Made by a program: the position numbers and the translations under genes. The notes under the pieces are model-generated. The model saw nothing but the letters and a program-made list of their open reading frames with translations, had not been told where the DNA came from and ran no database searches. A stretch of 64,000 nt of DNA, from positions 310,001 to 374,000 of the forward strand of contig JAANBB010000006.1 in the NCBI GenBank assembly GCA_014621425.1, given 5' to 3'. This document shows positions 1 through 10,775 of this stretch, piece by piece; position 1 is the first letter of the stretch; every line of letters starts with the position of its first letter. Source of the stretch: Cylindrodendrum hubeiense. Taxonomy: Eukaryota > Ascomycota > Sordariomycetes > Hypocreales > Nectriaceae.

Positions 1-432
1 TGTGTTTTCCTTCCGCGCAAGGGAGACATTGAAAAGTTTGGTCGGGGACGCATGCGTACAAAGTTGCGTTTGATCGTTTTTACATCTGCGTTGCTGTCTC
101 TTGGTGCTGGCTTCCGAGCTGGTATTGCTCTCATGGGGCCGCGCCTCTCAACAGACCCAGCTTGGTATCACCATAAAGCTTGTTTCTATGTTCTCACCTA
201 CGGAATCGAGATTATCGTTGTTTACACCTACATACTATTCCGAATAGACCGCCGGTTCCACGTTCCTGATGGTAGCAGTGGCCCAGGTCACTACTCAGCA
301 GGCCCTGGATCTACTACTTTCGATGACGGACTCTCTGGTGCCAGCACCGAAGTTCAGGTCATGGGTGATGGGGAGCAATCGCAGCCGAACGAAGGACGCA
401 ATGAGGAGAAATTAGAACCACAGCCCTGCTAA
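1..432 (+). CDS. Integral membrane protein, 3' end only (DUF3112-like)
   Basis: The frame is open from base 1 to the TAA at 430-432, so this is the C-terminal 143 residues of a gene that starts outside the window. Two hydrophobic segments are visible (about residues 22-42 and 58-76 of the visible part), followed by the motif RIDRRFHVPDGS and a hydrophilic Gly/Ser/Glu-rich cytoplasmic-type tail. The FY...IE..V.Y.Y...R.D.RFHVPDGS pattern at the end of the last helix is what I remember of the fungal DUF3112 multi-pass family, whose function is unknown. The ATG at 52 is internal and unlikely to be the true start. An RTA1-like or other seven-helix fungal protein is the alternative. Confidence 0.65.
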   Translation, partial: CVFLPRKGDIEKFGRGRMRTKLRLIVFTSALLSLGAGFRAGIALMGPRLSTDPAWYHHKACFYVLTYGIEIIVVYTYILFRIDRRFHVPDGSSGPGHYSAGPGSTTFDDGLSGASTEVQVMGDGEQSQPNEGRNEEKLEPQPC

Positions 433-855
433 GTGTTGGAGGAATCAAGGTCTACCCGCATAAATAGTCTCATAAGAAGCCTAGCGACCCCGGTGTAGAT
501 GGCCCAGCTTCAGTTTAGATACCTGCATCCAAACATTATTTAATTATCACGCACATCCAGATTCATTCTTCTGTCTGAGACTTCACGAGTTATTTGTGAG
601 ACTGCCATTGCTTTCCTCTTTAGGTCAAAGACAAAAGGCCTACTTGCGTGAGTGAGAATCACACGACGCTACCCTGCACGGGTGGCGGTGGCTTATTAGA
701 ATTGTTGCTCTCGTCAGAAGAACAGTGTGATCGATTTTAAGGGGACTTAAATTTGACTAATTTACATATTTCCAAACTTCATTGTCGACCCTCGCACATT
801 CGAACTTGGTGCACAAACTATGCCTTTTTCCAACAGATTCCAAGCCAATGGAACG
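433..855. other. Intergenic, convergent 3' ends
   Basis: This gap separates two convergent genes. I see no coding frame of credible composition, no RNA gene and no repeat. It should hold the two 3' UTRs. Confidence 0.5.
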
Positions 856-1863
856 TCACTTCGCCCCAACTGCATCAGCACGTAGAAGTTGCGCATATGT
901 ATCCTTGATCGTTTCCGCCAAGGGTCTATACTTCAAGCCTAGCACCCTGGTTGCCTTACTTCCATCCACCTTGTAGGTATCCTCAATAACTCCTGGTTGA
1001 CCGATGGGCAGCTTGGACTGGAGCTCGGGGATCTGCTCCCTGGCCGCATCCACGGCACTCTGGTAGTTGAAGTTCTGACCGACCCAGAACCTTTGTCCGC
1101 CTGCTTCTGGAACTTCATAGCCAAGGATGTGTGCCGCTGCCACTTCGCGCGCATCGGCAAACCCGCCAAAGTCAAATGGAGGGATTTCCGCTGCTCCAAT
1201 AATGTCGTAAAGAAGTTGGAGCGATTCACTCAGGTGTTTCGTGCTGGTCAACTCGGTCACATAGGGGCCAAATATCCAAGGAGGAGTAATTGTGACCAAG
1301 TCAAAGTTGGGCTTATTCTTGGCAACCCAATCCCATGTGGCCTTTTCAGCCAAAGCTTTGGATGCACAGTACGCCACCACTCCATCAGCTACCGCGGCTT
1401 CCTCAAATGTCACCGGATTCCAATCCTTCTCGTCGTAAACATAGCCCGGACGCTTCCCCTTTGACAGATCGCATACAGACGCATGGCTTGAAGTAATGAC
1501 GACCCGACGAACGGAAGGACCCCATTTCTGGGCGGCCTCCAGAACAGCAATCGATCCTTGAATGGCGGGTTCCAGTAAATCCTTGACATTGTCTTCAGGC
1601 TTCAAGACAAATGGCGAAGCCGAGTGAAGAATACCCACGACGTCTTGCAGGTGGGGTTCGTAGGATTCGACGTTGGTGATGTCGGGAACGATGGCGTAGG
1701 AAAGCTGCGTCGCATACTGGGGAAACTGATCGGTGATCTTCTTTGCAGATGACTCGTTTCGGGCAGTCGCTCGGACGTTGTAGCCTTTGTCCAGAGCTGC
1801 ATTCACGAGGTGGCCGCCTAAGTAGCCACTCGCGCCAGTTATGAGGAGAGTGTTAGCTGCCAT
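856..1863 (-). CDS. NAD(P)-dependent extended SDR, Gre2/dihydroflavonol-reductase type
   Basis: A single exon of 335 codons encodes a cytosolic-type reductase with no signal peptide. The N-terminus has the Rossmann motif TGASGYLGGHL (residues 9-19, GxxGxxG spacing). Residues 165-169 are YCASK, the catalytic YxxxK, and a TSS stretch near 124-126 supplies the active-site serine. PPWIFGP and a length near 340 residues are typical of the Gre2/cinnamyl-alcohol-dehydrogenase-like group, which reduces aldehydes, ketones or methylglyoxal with NADPH. The substrate cannot be read from sequence. The start is the first ATG of the frame and sits directly before the Rossmann strand. The gene converges on its left neighbour. 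Confidence 0.93.
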   Translation of the reverse strand: MAANTLLITGASGYLGGHLVNAALDKGYNVRATARNESSAKKITDQFPQYATQLSYAIVPDITNVESYEPHLQDVVGILHSASPFVLKPEDNVKDLLEPAIQGSIAVLEAAQKWGPSVRRVVITSSHASVCDLSKGKRPGYVYDEKDWNPVTFEEAAVADGVVAYCASKALAEKATWDWVAKNKPNFDLVTITPPWIFGPYVTELTSTKHLSESLQLLYDIIGAAEIPPFDFGGFADAREVAAAHILGYEVPEAGGQRFWVGQNFNYQSAVDAAREQIPELQSKLPIGQPGVIEDTYKVDGSKATRVLGLKYRPLAETIKDTYAQLLRADAVGAK

Positions 1864-3308
1864 CTTGATATGTGCTGCGTGTCAGGTAACTTCGTCGATG
1901 GATAAGACTATGGTCAGAAAGCAAGATTTCAGAAGTGCGTGAAACGTTGGAAGACCAATTCCCTCGTTTTTGTAGTCGTCCGCCAAGCGCTGGCGAGAAC
2001 GTTCGATGAGGCCTTACCCCGCCGAAGGAGCTTTGCGACGCCCGCAAGTCGGGAGAACCCATCACTGTGCTGTAAGACTGCATGAGTACGGAGCCCTGAT
2101 TCGCGATTCAGCAACTCAGGACGAACCACGATGTTCACTGGCACACGCGTTGTGACGTTCGCTAGCCAGTAATGGACAAGCTCAGCCTTGGTATACTGGA
2201 TGGTGTGGTGTTGGTTAATAAGCCTCAAAGCACGTAAGATAATTACGCGATTCGAGCCTCAACCATTTGCTAATTCTGATGCACGGGAAACCGGTGCAGA
2301 AGCGTGATGCTGACAATCAGGGACGTTGTTTATGATGTGGCACGGATGACCGTCCATCATCACTATCAGTTTTCTCTTAGAATTATGATGAGTTAAATAT
2401 AATTTTTGAGCTGGTACCTACGGCAAGGCGAGGCAGATGACGAGCTGCTTCTGCTCGGTGACGACGGCGAAGATATGTACTGTGACGCCATCATGCAGGT
2501 CCTGCTTACGCCCGGAGTCACCGGCACCTTATCAACGGAGGAGGCCAAAACGAGCATTGAAGCCGACGAGGCGGGGTCTTTTGACCGGAGCAGCCTGAAA
2601 GCTAGTGTTTTCGAGGAAGTTGAGGGATCCACGAAGTAAAATGATGGGCTGTGTCTTGCTTATCCTTGGAATGTAGAAGTGAGACTTTGTAGATCAGGCT
2701 TCGGTTTATTGGTCGGGCAAGGGAGAGGGAATGCAATATGTCTCTGCGGTTCAAGACATGTGGTTCCTGAATTTGCCTGCTGGAGCTGCGATATCGGAAC
2801 ACTCTTGCCATAATGCCAACTCGGAATTCAGTGCATGGATATTCACCAAATTCATCACTTACTACATCATGTTGATGTTTTCTCCGACGATAATTCAAGT
2901 TCGCCAAGCAGGGAGTATTACCAACATAACAGCGTTTCACGGGCCCGGTTAAGTTCACAAGCTGAAAGTAGTGCGTACATATGCTAGGCCCAATGACCAG
3001 CTTGACAAAATTCATTGGGTTGACGCATGTGAAAGATGTCTAGGCCTAGTCCACTGAAATGGGTCCTCTTAATTGGGCTTACCCTAGAGGGCGGAAGATA
3101 GCGTTGCCATCTCTTACATATCTGGACACCATCCATTGAGTCCGACTGTCGCATCATTTCTCATGCGCATTTAATTGAAGAATCACTCGGCCTGTACACA
3201 AATACAGCTATAAAGCTGTGTTGGGTCAAATACTCATCATTCAGTAGTATGTAAAATAAAACCCCTCTCTAGGCTCATTTGACTATCCATATTTCTTTCA
3301 CGAGGGCT
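1864..3308. other. Intergenic stretch with a short unassigned reading frame
   Basis: About 1.4 kb without a confident gene. The only frame with protein-like composition is plus-strand 2406-2639, about 77 codons, acidic at the start and ending at TAA. It lacks an ATG and is preceded by stops, so it would have to be a 3' exon or a relic. The stretch also holds the upstream region of the reductase gene and the 3' side of the lysozyme-like gene. Confidence 0.35.
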
Positions 3309-4064
3309 CTAGCACAAATTTTCACCATTGCAAGTTCCCTCACACTCATAGGAGCCGCCGAGGTTGGCATCGTTGCCGTAGATGTCATAGCCCTGGAACC
3401 AGCCATTGAGTACTTCATGGAGGTAGTCCAAGTTCTGTGGTGAACCGTTTTGCTGACCCTCACCCGAACAGGGATAGTCTTCCGTAATCCCCTTGCCACC
3501 GTTCAACCCCGTGTAGTCTTCAGCTGTGAACCAACCGTTGTAAGAACCAAGGGCCCGAATCGCATTTCCGTTCGCATTATCGAGAGCATTCTTCAAGACG
3601 TTTGCTCCGCAGTCGACATTGTCTTGGATAGGATACTGGCAGGAACTCTGGCCGTTCTGGCAGTTGCTGGGGTCGCACTGCATCAGACCAGGTGTATAGC
3701 CGCCTTCGTCCGCATTGCAAGAGGACTCCTGCATGGCAATGAAGGCAAGAATAGCGGGGTCGATGCTATATTTCTCGCCGGAGCTTTGGAAGAAGGCATC
3801 GTACTGCTGGCAAGCTTGGCCGGCGCCGTTGTAGTAATCTTCAAGAGAGATGTGTGTGAGATTGTTGATGTCGAGGAAGGGTGGGTTCCAGCCATCAGCG
3901 TCAAGGCCCGTGTTAAGCCATGATTCAGAACCATTAGGCCCACAGGCGCCATCGCCACCTTGAGTGGCATCGCAAGCACCTTGGGCGTCGGGATTGGTCT
4001 CAGCCGCGACGAGGTTAAAAGCCACGGCGGAAGCGACCGCGAGGTAACGGTTAAGAGTAGGCAT
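3309..4064 (-). CDS. Secreted lysozyme/transglycosylase-like protein (GH23/SLT fold)
   Basis: A single exon of 251 codons. Residues 1-20 are a signal peptide (hydrophobic AVASAVAFNLVAA ending before AETNP). The mature protein is Cys-rich. Residues 100-127 contain IDPAILAFIAMQESS followed by GLMQC, matching the SLT/goose-lysozyme core in which the Glu of the QES motif (E113) is the general acid and GLMQ follows. ALGSYNGW near residue 173 fits the later conserved A..YN.G block. Such proteins would cleave peptidoglycan or related beta-1,4-linked amino-sugar polymers outside the cell, for instance against bacteria. The C-terminus adds a short Cys cluster. Enzyme class is well supported, substrate is inferred. 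Confidence 0.82.
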   Translation of the reverse strand: MPTLNRYLAVASAVAFNLVAAETNPDAQGACDATQGGDGACGPNGSESWLNTGLDADGWNPPFLDINNLTHISLEDYYNGAGQACQQYDAFFQSSGEKYSIDPAILAFIAMQESSCNADEGGYTPGLMQCDPSNCQNGQSSCQYPIQDNVDCGANVLKNALDNANGNAIRALGSYNGWFTAEDYTGLNGGKGITEDYPCSGEGQQNGSPQNLDYLHEVLNGWFQGYDIYGNDANLGGSYECEGTCNGENLC

Positions 4065-5354
4065 CTTTCTTTCGATTGGGTGTAACTTGGTTCTAGTTTT
4101 ACCAGTTCGTGTGATTGCCGGGCTGATTTATATCTTTGACATCACAGCTACAAAGTAATGTCATACCTTTCCTCACTTACTCCAAACTGGCTGAAACCCT
4201 CGTGGCCCTAAAATAAGGAAGGTCGCAGGGCTGACTTCTCAGGGGTTGAAACGTGCCCCCATTATTTAATAGGTGCATGCTCGAAGCTACACGACGTAAA
4301 CGGGAAATCGGATCAGCGGCTACGAAAGTGCTTCCTTACCTTTGAAGGCGGTCGGCCGATCCCAACGGTGGGCGATGTTACATACTTGTAGAACCCTGGA
4401 TGCTTGCCGATCTCAATGTCCTCGCCAGAGTAGGGCATAATTGTTGATTCGGAGCAGAGACTGGGCGACCTCTGTCAGATGTTAAACCGAGGTAACCGAA
4501 TCGTGAACTCTCTTGTAATTCTTTCAACATCCCCAAAGCACTGGTTTTGCTATACGACCCGGCATCGCATAACGGGTGATTTCTGCATCATTGTGTGCCA
4601 GGGGATGGTCAGCGGTGAGAACGAGTCCAGACGAGTAGCGCATGAGTATTGTGCATTGTCAATCGTTCCTGTGATTTCACTGGTATTAGACCGCTGATAG
4701 TCTGATGTATATTCTCCATCCCGAGGCATTCTACAAGTTGCTTTGTCGTCCAGCTGTCAATCCCGCCTCGTGAGCCCCGAGTGTCTGGGGCTGTCTGGGG
4801 CCAGTCTTGATTATTACTTAAAAACCCAAAGTACCGCAGGATGAGCTAAAACTAGCTCAGCCTCTTCCGAGTCACACTACTCCGTATAGGCAATTTCCTT
4901 GCCAGGGTGGTGCTTGGGCTTTAGTGGACCCCGTGCTAACATCGCCGTGATTGGAAGGTGATTGGAAGGGCAATGGGACGACTGGCCGATTGCCGGGGAG
5001 CAATTTCCTTTGCGACATGCGCCCGGGGTGATTGGCATTCCAAAAGGCCCGTGATTGTGCGGAGGATTCAACCCGCAGCTCGTTGGAATCAGTCTACTCT
5101 GCCTCGGTCATCTCTGCCTTGTTGCGCGATGCATGCCTGGACTGTGACGCTGAAACAGGGTTCTGTGCATCCCAAAGGGCCTTTCATTTCTTCCATCGTA
5201 TTTGGGCATGTTTTGTTTATTAGAACTGTCGCTTGATTTCATGTTTCTGGGCTCTCCCATTCACTCACCTCATTCACTCATTCATTCGCCCACACGTTCA
5301 TTCAGCCACACATTCATTTCTGGTCCCTTCCCATTCCACTCGTTACTGTGAACA
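4065..5354. other. Divergent promoter region
   Basis: This gap of about 1.3 kb lies between two genes transcribed away from each other, so it should carry both promoters. A TATA-like TTTATAT is near 4127-4133 for the minus-strand gene. A run of imperfect CATTCACTCA-like repeats (about 5261-5330) lies just ahead of the glucanase start, probably in its 5' UTR. No coding frame looks real. Confidence 0.45.
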
Positions 5355-7992
5355 ATGCACAATTCTCTCGTCGCTTTGGCGACCCTCTTCTGCGCCTCCT
5401 CGGCACTGCCGACGGAAGGGTTGCAGCCTCGGGGACCCGTCGCCTCCCACGATGCCAGTGCTCGAGCCGCCTCTGCATTTTGGTACGCTGCCGTAGACCA
5501 CACGGGAGACTCTCGAGGTTATGCCCCAGATCTTGACGGTGATTACTCGTACGAGGTGTACAAGGCTGTCAAGGCCGGTGATGGTAGCGCAATCCAGGAC
5601 GCCATCAATGCCGGCTCAAATGGTGCTAAACGCCATGGCCAATGGCTCGCCTCGCAGCCTCGTGTATGTATATTTGCGCTGAAGAGATTCCCACAGGTAC
5701 TGACATTCGAGCGCTAGGTTGTTTATATTCCGTCTGGGACCTACGAGATCAGCAAGACGATCAATATGAACACGGACACCATTCTCATGGGAGACGCAAC
5801 TGATGTATGCCATTTTCTAATCAATGTCCACCTGAATTTCACTAATCCATGGTGTCTAGCCCCCGGTGCTCAAAGCTGCATCTGGGTTCTCTGGCGACTA
5901 CCTTATCAACGGTAAGAAATCGGATTATTCCTAGGCCTTGACCCATCATTGACTAACCACACATAATAGGTCAGGATCCCGCCACAGGTGTGTCGGGGGA
6001 GCTTTCTTTCGCAGTTGGCCTCAAGAACTTGATTCTCGATACAACAAGCGTCGCCGGAGGTACATATCAGCAACTTAGAGAAAACAGTGCCACCCACTAA
6101 TTCGTCTAAAGGAAATGAGTTTGCGGCTCTGTACTGGGGAGTTGCTCAGGTTGCCCAACTACAGAACATCAAGATCAAGCTACCCTCGTCAGTAAACAAC
6201 CAGGGACACACGGGCATCAGGTTGGGCCGTGGTTCCACCCTTGGCCTCGCTGATGTGCGAATTGAGAAGGGACAGGTAAGTAATGCAATGCAACCCAGTC
6301 TGACAATGGGAACTGTGTGTACTAACGCATGTGGAATAAACTAGAACGGTATTTGGCACGATGGACACCAGCAGGCTCTGTATAAGGGTATTTACTTTTA
6401 TCAAAACACGGTTGGTATGCTCATCAGTGGAGGCAACACCATCACCATTCTTGCTCCGACCTTTGAACAGGTGGGGACTGCCGTGAAGCACACCGGCGGC
6501 TCGCCCTTTGTTGGTCTTATCGATGCCAAGTCGATTAACTCTGGTGTCACGTTTGACTCGACGGGATATCCTTCTTTGCTCATCGACAACCTCGACAAGG
6601 ACACAGATTCTGTCATCGTCTCGCTGCCCAGCGGCACCGCTTTGGCAGCTGCAGCTCATGTCGACACATTCACCTACGGCAATACCGTCGGTCGCGATCC
6701 TATCTACGGTGCAACCAAGTCCTCGACTGCCCGGCCGGCAATCATCGCCCCAGGCGGTCGCATCCCCGTGGTCAATGCTCCGACCTTTGCCAGCAACTCG
6801 ATCTCTGATTTTATCAATATCAAGGATTCTGCGCAAAACGGCGGCCAGACCATCAAGGGCGACAACACAGTGGACGAGGCCGCAGCGCTCAACAAGGTGC
6901 TGCAATACGCTGCGAAAAACAACAAGATCGCGTATTTCCCATTTGGCAAGTACCGCGTTGATTCCACTCTGCTTGTTCCTGTGGGATCTCGCATTGTTGG
7001 TGAGGCCTGGTCTACCATTTCCGGCAGTGGAGACTTCTTCAAAGACGCCTCAAACCCCAAGCCCGTTGTTCAGGTTGGCGAGTCTGGCGATGTCGGAACT
7101 GCGCAGATTCAGGATATGCGCTTCACCGTCTCTGATGTGCTGCCCGGAGCCATCATCGTCCAGTTCAATGCGGCTGGCTCGTCCCCTGGCGATGTTGCGT
7201 TGTGGAACTCCATGATCACTGTCGGCGGAACCCGCGGGGCCTCAGGCTTGACAGATTCATGCAAAGATTCCGCCAACGAATGCCAGGCTGCTTTCCTTGG
7301 TTTACATTTTGCCAAAGACTCATCTGTGTATGTCGAAAACGTCTGGAACTGGGTGGCCGATCACATCACCGAGGACTTTGACGGAGGCTCCAGCATTGCG
7401 GCCAAGGGAGGCGCCCTGGTTGAGACCAGCAAAGGTACCTGGCTTCATGCCCTTGGAAGCGAGCACTGGTGGTTGTACCAGCTCAACCTGCGAGACGCCA
7501 GCAATGTCGTCGTTTCTCTTCTCCAGTCAGAGACCAACTACGACCAGGGCGACAATGTCGAACAGATTCCCCCTGCGCCATGGACGCCTGATGTTGATAC
7601 CTGGGGCGACCCTGACTTCTCCTGGTGCAATGGCAGCGATAAAAGATGCCGCATGGGCCCTGCGAACTACATCCAGGGCGGATCCGATATCTACTATTAC
7701 GGATCTGCTTCATGGGCATTTTTCAGTGGCCCTGGGTACCAGTCCTGCGACGCGTACCAATGCCAAGGTATGTAAATTGATTTGGTGTGTAGTTCATCAC
7801 CTTACTAACACTGACACAGATGCTATGCACTGGATCACTGAGACGCCCAAGAACCTGAACGCATTCGGTCTCTGCTCCAAAGACACACGTGTCACTCTAC
7901 GTCTTGCGGATGGGACTGAAATTGAGACTCAGAATGGCTTCACTGGATCTTGGCCTAACACTGGTGGTGATGTTGGTGCGTACACATCGTAA
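5355..7992 (+). CDS. Secreted GH55 exo-beta-1,3-glucanase
   Basis: Seven exons by frame and splice signals: 5355-5663, 5718-5804, 5860-5911, 5970-6059, 6112-6275, 6345-7767, 7820-7992, giving 765 residues. The N-terminus is a signal peptide followed by a LQPR pro-site. The body has the two pectate-lyase-like right-handed beta-helix repeats of GH55: a first with FWYAAVDHTG, VVYIPSGTY and GLADVRIEKG, and a second with FINIKD, VDEAAALNKVL, FPFGKYRVDSTL and GSRIVGEAW. Late markers are HALGSEHWWLYQLNL and QSETNYDQ. The family releases glucose from the non-reducing end of beta-1,3-glucan outside the cell. The length is usual for the family. It may serve wall turnover or attack on other fungi. Confidence 0.94.
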
Positions 7993-8350
7993 GCTGTACA
8001 CCACAGGTAGAATTTGATATGGGCAATACTGCCCTAAGGCTATAAACCTGAAAGAGATCTGAAACTCTTCACCTGTTCGAGCTTTGTAGCTTGTGTATCA
8101 CAGCTGGATAACGGATCACAATTACTCTCAACTTGTTGGAACGGCAGAAAACATTCTTGTGCAAAATGACTGTTTCGTAACCAATAATAGTAATACAAGA
8201 GCCTATTCAAGCAGAATACCTGAGCTATTAGACGTAAAATGACTTATCTAGGGCGTGTTCTAATACTGAGATGCGCTACGGCAAGGCTCTTTCAATATAA
8301 TGTGTTTCATCGCGGTTTACAAGGGCTTGGCATAACTTGCATTCGACTAA
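7993..8350. other. Intergenic, convergent 3' ends
   Basis: A short AT-rich gap between two convergent genes. It holds presumed 3' UTRs only, and I see no further signal. Confidence 0.5.
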
Positions 8351-10775
8351 TTACCGGCACCAAATAAGCACATTGAATCCAAGGCCTGTTTTCTTCACAG
8401 CCATTCTTGTAGCACAAGCGAAACAGCCGATACCATTCTTCCTCACAACAGCATGTCTTCCTGTCTCGGCGCACCAAGCTCTCGCCATAGCTTCTTCATT
8501 CGACTCGGTCGCATCTATGATAATCAGAGCACCATCAGTCGGAATAGTGGCTCCATTATTCAAGTCTCTCGCTGGTATTATTCCCTTGAAAAGCTTGTCT
8601 GTGAGGCGCTTATGTATTGGGTGACTTGTGCCGAGGCATTTGGGCACATGCACAAACACTGGATTGGAATGCAGTGTGAACGTGACCGTCTCTCCATAGC
8701 AATTGAAGTCCAATGTAGCTTGATAGAGTTGTTGTATGTTTCCTGACACAGGTAGCTTTGTGAGCCGAATAGCTTTCAGGTTAACGCCTAATTTATAGTC
8801 CCCTTTGCAAGGAGGACGTATTGGTAGCGCGCTGGGTGCATTCCAATTTGTGCGATCTGATATTTGTCTCCATTGGTCTTCTGGACCTTGAAGAAGATCT
8901 GCTTCTGTGAGTTGGATGTCTTCCACGTATTTCTCAATGGTATCGTCCTGCACTGGCGGTATAAAATCGACATACGGGGCGAAGACTGCAATCCATGTGT
9001 TGTCGTATCCGTCTGGGGCCAGCAGCGGTCCAACCCACCCACAAGTAGATTTTGCATCTTTCAATCCTGCAAGCACACGCGCGAGAACCGTGGACTTCGG
9101 CCAATAGCTCTTACCGTGGAGAGAGAGACCATCCCCATAGGACGGAACTGACCCTAGGTGTCTTGTCGAGGGACATGCTATAACCAAGCAGCTTAGGATT
9201 CGATACCTGAAGGGCTTTCCTGGCAAAACCAACCCAAACATCCAGTCCCAGAGATATGGATGCATCGCGCCAGTTGGGGATTGAACTTCGTCAAGGAGTC
9301 GGACAATGTGATCTTTTGACTCCGCCACATAGGGCCATTCGATTGCCTCCGCAAAGTGTATCAGCCCTTCTATCTGCGATTGACAAGTTTTCAGCTCGAC
9401 AGTGCATTTATCTCCCACACCTGTCAGTTGAACGGAGACACTCTCCGTCCAAAGCTGAGCAATAATGGTCAAAGCACAAGCAGACGGGGTGGCCTGGATG
9501 TGGCTGGAGTATCCATTGTGGAACCCTAACCTTTTTAGTTGAATATCAAGCTCCAACCCAAGTTGAATATGAAATAGAAACTCTGTGTGGCTGAGGCTGG
9601 TTTTGCCAATCAAGTGGGCAGCGTAAAATTCAAGATTGAGGAAATCCTTCAAATTGCTTGGAGGACCCAGTTGCAGCGTGGCGGTTTTGGAAACTGTCTT
9701 GACAGTCCTTTCAAATCATTAGACAGACCTCATGGATGCGAAATCAATCCAGGCTTACCTTGCCAAGTCGATAATCTGACTTATTATGACGTCGCTGGAG
9801 GAGTCTATGATTTGAGTCTCTTGCAAAAGTTGCATTTTTTTGACAATCGGAGCAAGACTGTCAGGGAAAGGAGAGCCCGTGAATTCCACCTTTTGGTTCG
9901 GCTGCGGGCTCTCGAGCAGCTTTTGTCGGCGATATTCATAAACGTAGCCTCGTATGCTAAGCGTACCGGTGTGAAAGCCGTCATAGCCGGCTATCATCTC
10001 GTTGTCGGAGTCGAGGTAGCTGACTGTAGGGCGGGACTGCGGACGCCATTTATATTTTTCTACGGCTCATTAGCTAGGACTCGTGAAGCCTAAAGCGATG
10101 AAGCCTACCCCAAGAAGGATGCGGAGCTGGCAATGAAGGTTGATCCAGCGAAAGGGCCTCAAAGTTGGTTCGACCCCAAAAGAAAGGGAAGGCTTCAACT
10201 ATCTGATTTGTCCCATTGACCAGCTTCAGGTGCAGTGCACCGTGTCTCAGCGGGAATAAAGCTGTCAGCAACGCCTGCGAAAACCGCTGCTGGCCTGGTG
10301 TCGGAGACGGCAGATCAGTGTTACTGGGTGCTGTTACTTCGGTCAGTGTGGTCAGCTGATGAGATAAGACGTCATATTGGGCCGGAGGGTGAGGCTGGGT
10401 GGTTCGATATGGTATAGCAGGAGATATAGAGAACTCTGGCGAGGGTCAGTCTGATCGAGGTTTTGGTGTGCTGTTTTGGCTTTCCGCTTACTGATGGAGA
10501 CCGAAGGGCCGTCCTGGGCAGCAGAAGCGGAATCTGGGGCTGCGACGGCATTTGGGTCAATTCTCTCAGCAACAGCAGATGAGGAATGTTGCTGTGGTAT
10601 AGCTGAAAAAGACGCTGCCGTCATCGGTGTCACCGTTGACGAAGAGGCATTTTGCTTCCTAGCCGCAAGTCAGACATCGTGTAGAGGCCATCGGATGGAC
10701 CGACGAGTGTTGAACGGGAAAAGGAACGGACCTCGAGGAGCTAGACTCCTTCTTCTTCCTCTTCCAGAAGGGCAT
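8351..10775 (-). CDS. Conserved-looking protein of unknown function, 719 aa
   Basis: Reading the minus strand, five exons join in frame: 10775-10732, 10658-10492, 10435-10109, 10023-9759, 9707-8351. Every junction is GT-AG and restores phase, which argues strongly for a functional gene. The start MPFWKRKKK is basic and followed by a Ser/Ala-rich linker. The middle holds PAQYDVLSHQL and LFPLRHGALHLKLVNG. The C-terminal third is rich in W, P and C and ends with DATESNEEAMARAWCAETG, a GCFACA pair and GLGFNVLIWC. No signal peptide or clear membrane helix is visible. I do not recognise a catalytic motif. The compact C-terminus resembles uncharacterised fungal proteins, so no function is proposed. 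Exon borders are inferred. Confidence 0.72.
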
